Positions 6,235 to 11,370 of a stretch of 11,370 nt of DNA are shown one piece after another. Every line of letters starts with the position of its first letter. Within the stretch, counting starts at the first letter, position 1. A program made the translations under genes and the position numbers. Where the stretch lies: positions 1 through 11,370 of the forward strand of contig SLKH01000084.1 of the NCBI GenBank assembly GCA_007134665.1, written 5' to 3'. The notes under the pieces are model-generated. The model made no database searches, had not been told where the DNA came from, and saw only the letters and a program-made list of their open reading frames with translations. This DNA comes from Balneolaceae bacterium (GTDB lineage: Bacteria; Bacteroidota; Rhodothermia; Balneolales; Balneolaceae).

Positions 6235-9144
6235 ATGAAAATCAACTTTCACAAAGAGGCATTTGTGAATCGCCACATCGGCCCGGATGAAGAACAAATT
6301 AATGAGATGCTTCAAACAATTGGGTCGGATTCACTCGACAGCCTAATAGATGAGACAGTACCTGCAAATATCAGATTAAAGAAAAAACTGAATTTACCGG
6401 AACCTTTGAGTGAAAAAGACTATCTGAAACAGATCAAAGCAACTGCTTCTAAAAACATTTTGTTTCGTTCATTTATTGGTATGGGTTATTATGATACACT
6501 GACTCCCAATGTTATTTTGAGAAATGTGCTTGAAAACCCGGGCTGGTATACCTCTTATACTCCATACCAGGCTGAAATTGCCCAGGGCAGGCTTGAAGCT
6601 CTGATCAATTATCAAACGATGGTATGTGACCTTACCGGGATGGAAATTTCAAATGCCTCACTTCTGGATGAAGCTACTGCTGCGGCTGAAGCAATGTCAC
6701 TGATGTATTCTGTTCGAAAGGGGAAAAAGAAAAAACAGTCTTTTAAATTTTTTGTCTCTTCTCACTGTTTCCCTCAAACCATAGCAGTGCTAAAAAACCG
6801 TGCAGAACCATTGGGAGTCGAATTGATTATCGATGATCCCGCACTCATTGATCTATCCGATCCGGGTTTATTTGGAGTACTCCTACAGTATCCTGATATG
6901 GATGGTGCAATCCGTGATTATTCTACCCTGATACAGTCGGCGCATGAAAATGATATTAAAGTAGCCGTTGCAGCCGATCTTCTTAGCCTGGCGATATTGA
7001 GATCACCTGGTGATATAGGGGCTGATATTGTTGTCGGATCATCCCAGCGGTTTGGCATTCCTATGGGATATGGCGGACCCCATGCCGGGTATTTTGCAAC
7101 ACGAGAGGAATTTAAACGACAGATACCTGGCAGAATTATCGGGGTAACACAGGATGCTGAAGGCAATCCGGCTTACCGAATGGCTCTGCAAACCAGGGAG
7201 CAGCATATCCGTCGTGAAAAAGCGACATCAAATATTTGCACCGCTCAGGTACTGCTCGCAGTTATTGCTGGTTTTTATGGCGTATATCACGGCCCGGATG
7301 GCCTAAGACAGATCGCATCAAGAATTCACGGGCTTGCCAGGCTCACAGAAATAGGATTATCAGGATCAGGGTTTAAAGTAAAACATCAAAACTACTTTGA
7401 CACCCTCTCAATACCACTCGATCCTGATATGATCGAAAAAGTCCGGATTGAAGCGTTAAAACAGGAAGTTAATCTTCACTACAATCATGACTCGGTATTT
7501 ATCTCATTTGATGAAGCCAAAGATCTCGATGATGTTGAATTGATCCTGGATATCTTTTCAGCCGCATCCGGGAAAACTCAGGATTTTAACGTAGAAACAG
7601 CCTCTGAGAATATTTCAGTCGACCTGCCTGATACAATTACACGTAATACACCATTTATGGAACATCCGGTTTTCAATACATTTCATTCAGAGCATGAAAT
7701 GCTGAGATATCTGAAGGCACTCGAAAACAAGGACCTGGACCTGACTCATTCGATGGTTTCATTAGGGTCTTGTACGATGAAACTGAATGCAACAACTGAG
7801 ATGATTCCAATCACCTGGCCGGAATTCAGCAACATCCACCCTTTTGCACCTGCCGACCAGGTGCATGGATACAGGCAACTGTTTGATGAGCTGGAGAACT
7901 GGCTTGCAGAAATCACAGGTTATTCTGCTGTTTCTCTTCAGCCGAATTCCGGAGCACAAGGGGAATATACCGGCCTGATGGTGATACGTGCATATCACCG
8001 CGATCATGGTAATAGTAACCGGAACATTTGTATCGTTCCATCCTCAGCTCATGGTACCAACCCTGCGAGTGCGGTAATGGCCGGCATGGATGTGGTCGTA
8101 ACCAAATGTGATGAACATGGTAATATCGATCCGGCAGACCTGAGAGAAAAAGCCGAAGAGTATCAAGACCGTCTTGCAGCTTTAATGGTAACATATCCTT
8201 CCACTCACGGTGTATTTGAAGAAGATATCCGTGAAATCTGTGATCTGATTCATGAATTCGGTGGTTTGGTTTATATGGATGGCGCCAATATGAATGCACA
8301 GGTTGGAATTACATCCCCGGCAATCATCGGGGCCGATGTATGCCATTTGAATCTACACAAAACTTTCTGTATTCCACATGGCGGCGGCGGCCCTGGCATG
8401 GGGCCAATTGGTGTGAACGATAAACTCAAACCTTATCTACCTTCACACCCGGTTGTTGCAACGGGCGGAGATCATGCTATTCCTGCTGTATCTGCCGCAC
8501 CCTGGGGCAGTGCAAGCATCCTCCCGATATCACATGCTTACATCAGAATGCTTGGCGCAGAAGGGTTAACAAAAGTAACCAAAGTTGCCATATTGAATGC
8601 CAATTATCTTAAAGACCGCCTGAAAGAGCATTACCCGATTTTATACACCGGTAAAACCGGAAGGGCAGCTCATGAATTCATAATCGATGCAAGAGGTTTT
8701 AAACAGAGTGCCGGTATTGATTCCACAGATATTGCAAAACGGTTGATGGATTACGGATTTCACGCACCCACGATGTCATTTCCGGTTCCCGGAACGCTTA
8801 TGGTCGAACCAACGGAAAGCGAATCACTTGAAGAACTTGACAGATTCTGTGAAGCGATGATTGCGATCAGGGATGAAATCCGTGAAATTGAAGAGGGTAT
8901 GGCATCACCGGAATCCAATGTACTTGTAGATGCACCGCATTCACAACGGGTTTTACTGGAGGGAGACTGGCTTCGGTCTTACAGCAGGGAAAAAGCGGCT
9001 TTTCCATTACCTCATCTTCGATTTAATAAATTCTGGCCATCAATCAGCCGGGTTGATGATGCATATGGTGATCGAAACCTGATGTGTTCCTGTGTACCGC
9101 TTGAAGCTTACTCAGAAGGTCAGGAACCTGCAGCTGTTAATTAA
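6235..9144 (+). CDS. gcvP: Glycine dehydrogenase (aminomethyl-transferring), P-protein of the glycine cleavage system
   Basis: This 969-residue cytoplasmic PLP enzyme decarboxylates glycine and passes the aminomethyl group to lipoyl-GcvH; with GcvT and Lpd it yields methylene-tetrahydrofolate, CO2, ammonia and NADH. It is the fused single-chain form, not the split gcvPA/gcvPB. The N-terminal half opens with the diagnostic FVNRHIGPDEEQINEML (from residue 10) and includes GMGYYDTLTP (82-91), the WYTSYTPYQAEIAQGR stretch (104-119) and GYGGPHAGYFA (278-288). The C-terminal half has SLGSCTMKLNAT (509-520), SAHGTNPASA (604-613), YMDGANMNAQVG (680-691) and the PLP-binding Lys709 in NLHKTF, followed by the glycine-rich HGGGGPGMGP loop. 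Length and active-site residues are normal. The ATG at 6235 is the only start that fits the family N-terminus; no Shine-Dalgarno is visible. gcvT and gcvH are not adjacent, so the system is dispersed. The long leader lacks an obvious glycine riboswitch. Confidence 0.98.
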   Translation: MKINFHKEAFVNRHIGPDEEQINEMLQTIGSDSLDSLIDETVPANIRLKKKLNLPEPLSEKDYLKQIKATASKNILFRSFIGMGYYDTLTPNVILRNVLENPGWYTSYTPYQAEIAQGRLEALINYQTMVCDLTGMEISNASLLDEATAAAEAMSLMYSVRKGKKKKQSFKFFVSSHCFPQTIAVLKNRAEPLGVELIIDDPALIDLSDPGLFGVLLQYPDMDGAIRDYSTLIQSAHENDIKVAVAADLLSLAILRSPGDIGADIVVGSSQRFGIPMGYGGPHAGYFATREEFKRQIPGRIIGVTQDAEGNPAYRMALQTREQHIRREKATSNICTAQVLLAVIAGFYGVYHGPDGLRQIASRIHGLARLTEIGLSGSGFKVKHQNYFDTLSIPLDPDMIEKVRIEALKQEVNLHYNHDSVFISFDEAKDLDDVELILDIFSAASGKTQDFNVETASENISVDLPDTITRNTPFMEHPVFNTFHSEHEMLRYLKALENKDLDLTHSMVSLGSCTMKLNATTEMIPITWPEFSNIHPFAPADQVHGYRQLFDELENWLAEITGYSAVSLQPNSGAQGEYTGLMVIRAYHRDHGNSNRNICIVPSSAHGTNPASAVMAGMDVVVTKCDEHGNIDPADLREKAEEYQDRLAALMVTYPSTHGVFEEDIREICDLIHEFGGLVYMDGANMNAQVGITSPAIIGADVCHLNLHKTFCIPHGGGGPGMGPIGVNDKLKPYLPSHPVVATGGDHAIPAVSAAPWGSASILPISHAYIRMLGAEGLTKVTKVAILNANYLKDRLKEHYPILYTGKTGRAAHEFIIDARGFKQSAGIDSTDIAKRLMDYGFHAPTMSFPVPGTLMVEPTESESLEELDRFCEAMIAIRDEIREIEEGMASPESNVLVDAPHSQRVLLEGDWLRSYSREKAAFPLPHLRFNKFWPSISRVDDAYGDRNLMCSCVPLEAYSEGQEPAAVN

Positions 9145-9225
9145 TCTTTGATCTCAGATTGAGAATTAATCGATCTCAGATCTTTACCGTCAGATCTGAG
9201 ATCGATTAATCTGATATCAGCGATC
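9140..9225. repeat. GATC-rich three-copy repeat with a 19-bp perfect hairpin, between convergent genes
   Basis: ATTAATCGATCTCAGATCT (9165-9183) and its exact reverse complement (9192-9210) form a 19-bp perfect stem with the 8-nt loop TTACCGTC. A further direct, slightly interrupted copy (ATTAATC, TTT, GATCTCAGAT; 9140-9159) overlaps the gcvP stop codon, and a palindrome CTGATATCAG follows at 9211-9220. GATC occurs six times within about 76 bp. Position between gcvP and the convergent ydbT suggests a bidirectional terminator, but neither side has a clear T-tract. It could also be a REP-like element or a methylation-sensitive site. Confidence 0.7.
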
Positions 9226-9247
9226 ATATTGTATACTTCTCATTTAA

Positions 9248-10705
9248 TCATTCAGTAGCAGATATTGGAAATGTTTCACCAACTTGCAGTTGATATAATT
9301 TTGATATCCAGGGTAATATATGCCTTGCATCCTCCTCATCCAGTTCCTGGACATTGAAACTTCTGCCCTGATCACCAGAAGCCACCGATACTTCAAGATT
9401 TGCCAGGTTACGATAACGCTGGATCCAGCTTGCACTGCTTGTAACATCCTGTGCCCTGTTCCTTCGAACAAATGCTGTAGAGAGTGACAACATTCTGCTT
9501 CGAATCATGATTCGATCCAAATCAATTCCAACTGCAGCATCCCTGTGTCTGAGCCAGCCCCAAAAAACTCCGGGGATCATAAATATCCAGATCATTGAAG
9601 GTGCGTCTAAAAACCAGTAGATACCAAGAATGATGAATGCCAATACAAACGATGAACGTATGATATACCGGGTGACTGCCCTTTTCGGAGGCCGGAGTGG
9701 CTCTGTATTAAAATCGTATTCCGGAAGGATTTTCCGGATTAGCGGCCGGATTTCTGATTTTTTTATTAGCGGCATTAATACAACTGATCCTGATCCCTGT
9801 TGATCACCATAACCTGCGCTTTCTACATATATGGTTGCATATCCGAGTGGCTGTCTCATAATACCTTCCACAACTCTCACAGCCTGTATTCGGTTAAATG
9901 GAACTGTAATTCGCTTTTTTTCAAATATCCCACGGGTAATTACCATCTCTTCCGGTTTGATCGTCAGGGAAAAATCACCAAAGCGAATAAGAGTGCCAAA
10001 AAATGACATCAACCAGGCAAATATTACGAATACCAGTATAATCGAAATTATAAAAAACAGATCGGTATCACTGGGAATATACCTGATGAACCACTCATAC
10101 ATCTCTGTTTCGGAAATAAGCGGCTCAACCTGCGAAAAAATAGTTGCAAGAATAGAAAGTGCAATACCAAAACTGCCGGAAGTGGAAGCGGCAATCAACA
10201 ACTCTTTGCCGGGGAGAAAATATTTCTCCTCATATTCCGGTTCCAGTTCTTCAGCGGCTTCTTCCTGGATTCCATTGCCCCTGAGCAGACTGGTCAAATA
10301 CCTGGCTTCCGACTTTGTAACAGCACTTAAAGATGCTTCCCTTGAAGATGAGCCTGCTGTTTTGATTTCAACTTTAACAAGGCCAAACATTCTTTGAATA
10401 ATGCCTGCTGTAACATCAATAACCTGTACCCGGTCTCGTGTGAGGTATAGATGCTTACGAACAAATATTCCTTGTTTGATCTGAAGTTCACCATCTTCAA
10501 CCCTGTAAACAAAACGCCACCACCCGGCTGTCCCTGCTACCAGTAAGAACACAAATAACCCGATAAATACCCACAAAAACGATGGCCCACCACCACCGCT
10601 TGCTCCAAATACAAGGACGATAATGATGGTAATAAGATTACCGCGAATCAAGTCTACTGCCCTGGAAATGGCAGCCACCGGATGTTGTCGTTTAAATTCA
10701 GACAT
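9248..10705 (-). CDS. ydbT: YdbT-like membrane protein with three bPH2 (DUF304) domains
   Basis: This 485-residue inner-membrane protein has three bacterial pleckstrin-homology-like domains alternating with membrane segments. Helices sit at about 22-35, 42-60, 168-190, 215-240, 348-366 and 369-384. PH repeats lie at about 62-142, 240-325 and 383-470. The repeated core is R-(V/I)-Q-x-V...R...G: RVQVIDVTAGIIQRMFGLV (92-110), then RIQAVRVVEGIMRQPLGYA (272-290). The third copy has drifted to NRAQDVTSSASWIQRYRNLA and lost the conserved G. Length is close to Bacillus YdbT (493). I chose the ATG at 10705 because its ATGTCTGA overlaps the ydbS stop by 8 nt, a translational-coupling arrangement; an ATG at 10726 would add 7 residues. 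In B. subtilis ydbST belongs to the SigW envelope-stress regulon and contributes to resistance to antimicrobial peptides; the mechanism is unknown and transfer to this organism is inference. Confidence 0.88.
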   Translation of the reverse strand: MSEFKRQHPVAAISRAVDLIRGNLITIIIVLVFGASGGGGPSFLWVFIGLFVFLLVAGTAGWWRFVYRVEDGELQIKQGIFVRKHLYLTRDRVQVIDVTAGIIQRMFGLVKVEIKTAGSSSREASLSAVTKSEARYLTSLLRGNGIQEEAAEELEPEYEEKYFLPGKELLIAASTSGSFGIALSILATIFSQVEPLISETEMYEWFIRYIPSDTDLFFIISIILVFVIFAWLMSFFGTLIRFGDFSLTIKPEEMVITRGIFEKKRITVPFNRIQAVRVVEGIMRQPLGYATIYVESAGYGDQQGSGSVVLMPLIKKSEIRPLIRKILPEYDFNTEPLRPPKRAVTRYIIRSSFVLAFIILGIYWFLDAPSMIWIFMIPGVFWGWLRHRDAAVGIDLDRIMIRSRMLSLSTAFVRRNRAQDVTSSASWIQRYRNLANLEVSVASGDQGRSFNVQELDEEDARHILPWISKLYQLQVGETFPISATE

Positions 10706-11180
10706 CTTCTTCAGCCAAACGTGCAAACTTGGAAATGGTATCTCTTACTTTATCCGCTGTAAATTCATCCAGTGCGGGAATTTCATGAGTTGTCGCTGCT
10801 GTTGAGATTGTAACAGTTGCAAGCCCGTACGCTCTGAGAATCGGGCCCTGCCTGGTATCTACATGCTGCACGCGGCTTAATGGAATCAGTGTACGCTGAA
10901 CAACCAGAATACCTCTCTTCAGATCAATTTCATTTTCATCAATGGAGTATCGCCATTTTTTCCATCTCAAATATGGAAACAGGACAATTCCCATCAGCCA
11001 CAAAATAAAAATTGCAACAGCCATTCCAATGACTATCCAGAAATGAAAACCCTCATCATATCCGAAGAAAGTTGCATAAAGCAAAGGTATGAAGAAATAA
11101 ATAAGATTACTGAACGCTGCTGACCATTGCCATGCCCGAATAGCCCGCGGTGTAATTTTTCTTGTTGGATCTTTTTTCAT
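10698..11180 (-). CDS. ydbS: YdbS-like membrane protein with one bPH2 (DUF304) domain
   Basis: This 160-residue protein is the single-domain partner of YdbT and the same length as Bacillus YdbS (159). Two transmembrane helices (about 22-40 and 46-69) are followed by one bPH2 domain (about 72-155) on the cytoplasmic side. The domain core is RGILVVQRTLIPLSRVQHVD (89-108), then GPILRAYGLATVTISTAA (112-129), the same pattern as in the downstream protein, which suggests that the two arose by repeat duplication. It is the first gene of a two-gene operon whose coding regions overlap. YdbS and YdbT are thought to act together in the membrane; no catalytic motif is present. The ATG at 11180 leaves a short basic N-terminus before helix 1; no Shine-Dalgarno is visible. 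Confidence 0.88.
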   Translation of the reverse strand: MKKDPTRKITPRAIRAWQWSAAFSNLIYFFIPLLYATFFGYDEGFHFWIVIGMAVAIFILWLMGIVLFPYLRWKKWRYSIDENEIDLKRGILVVQRTLIPLSRVQHVDTRQGPILRAYGLATVTISTAATTHEIPALDEFTADKVRDTISKFARLAEEDV

Positions 11181-11219
11181 GAATCACTTTGTATCATAAG
11201 GAGCTAAAAGTACTGCATA

Positions 11220-11239
11220 CTGTTTATAAAATAAAACAG
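11220..11239. promoter_or_regulatory. CTGTTT...AAACAG dyad upstream of ydbS
   Basis: The 190-bp tail of the window (11181-11370) has no supportable gene. It contains this 6-bp inverted repeat with an 8-nt AT spacer, 40 nt upstream of the ydbS start codon, where an operator would be expected. A 10-bp AT palindrome (ATAATATTAT) lies about 85 nt further upstream. No strong -33/-7 pair was recognised. Confidence 0.25.
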
Positions 11240-11370
11240 ACTTTAACTCTCAGATGCCCATTTCAACTCACATAACAAAAACGGGCTTATCTTTCCTTAA
11301 TGTGATAATATTATTTCCCCGGCCCTCATGAACCTAAACCAAGCAGGTGTTTTATATTAATCGAGAAAAT

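Noticed and set aside
9831..10397. 188-codon plus-strand frame
   Set aside because: It is antisense to the YdbT-like gene, which has convincing repeated PH motifs in the same interval.
11326..11370. Tail of a minus-strand gene entering from the right edge
   Set aside because: One minus-strand frame is open for 14 codons to a TGA, too short to distinguish from chance and with no recognisable sequence.

Overview
The window looks like ordinary chromosome from a Gram-negative bacterium of the Bacteroidota/Balneolota group (FCB superphylum). The signs are a TonB-dependent receptor with an N-terminal carboxypeptidase-like regulatory domain, two lipoproteins with signal peptides, moderate to low GC, start codons with no convincing Shine-Dalgarno sequence in front of them, and at least one TAnnTTTG-type -7 box. 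A marine or saline genus such as those in Balneolaceae would fit, but this is inference and no marker gene settles it. I see no mobile element, CRISPR array, rRNA or tRNA.

Layout, left to right. The N-terminal 302 codons of an outer-membrane TonB-dependent receptor run off the left edge on the minus strand (1-906). Upstream of it, also on the minus strand, is a lipoprotein alpha/beta hydrolase of the secretory-lipase type (1038-2270). A 297-bp divergent promoter region separates this from two plus-strand genes: an exported type I phosphodiesterase/nucleotide pyrophosphatase-family enzyme with a beta-rich, outer-membrane-like C-terminus (2568-4199), and a DUF2459 lipoprotein (4339-4983). A ZIP/GufA-type metal transporter (5006-5842, minus) converges on the latter. 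A 392-bp non-coding stretch rich in small dyads leads to gcvP, the single-chain glycine decarboxylase (6235-9144, plus). A striking GATC-rich 19-bp perfect hairpin sits between gcvP and the convergent ydbS-ydbT membrane PH-domain operon (9248-11180, minus). The last 190 bp are non-coding.

Functionally the left half is cell-envelope and scavenging: outer-membrane uptake, a surface or periplasmic esterase, a phosphodiesterase and an NlpC/P60-like candidate lipoprotein. The right half is housekeeping (glycine cleavage) plus envelope stress or membrane integrity (YdbS/YdbT). Nothing ties these into one pathway; strand changes suggest at least five transcription units.

I did not find a clear new multi-gene system. 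The observations most worth following are the phosphodiesterase with a C-terminal beta-domain ending in an outer-membrane-type signal, the three-copy GATC-rich repeat after gcvP that can form alternative hairpins, the Ser-for-Cys change in the DUF2459 protein, and the repeated dyads and GATTCAAA octamers upstream of gcvP.
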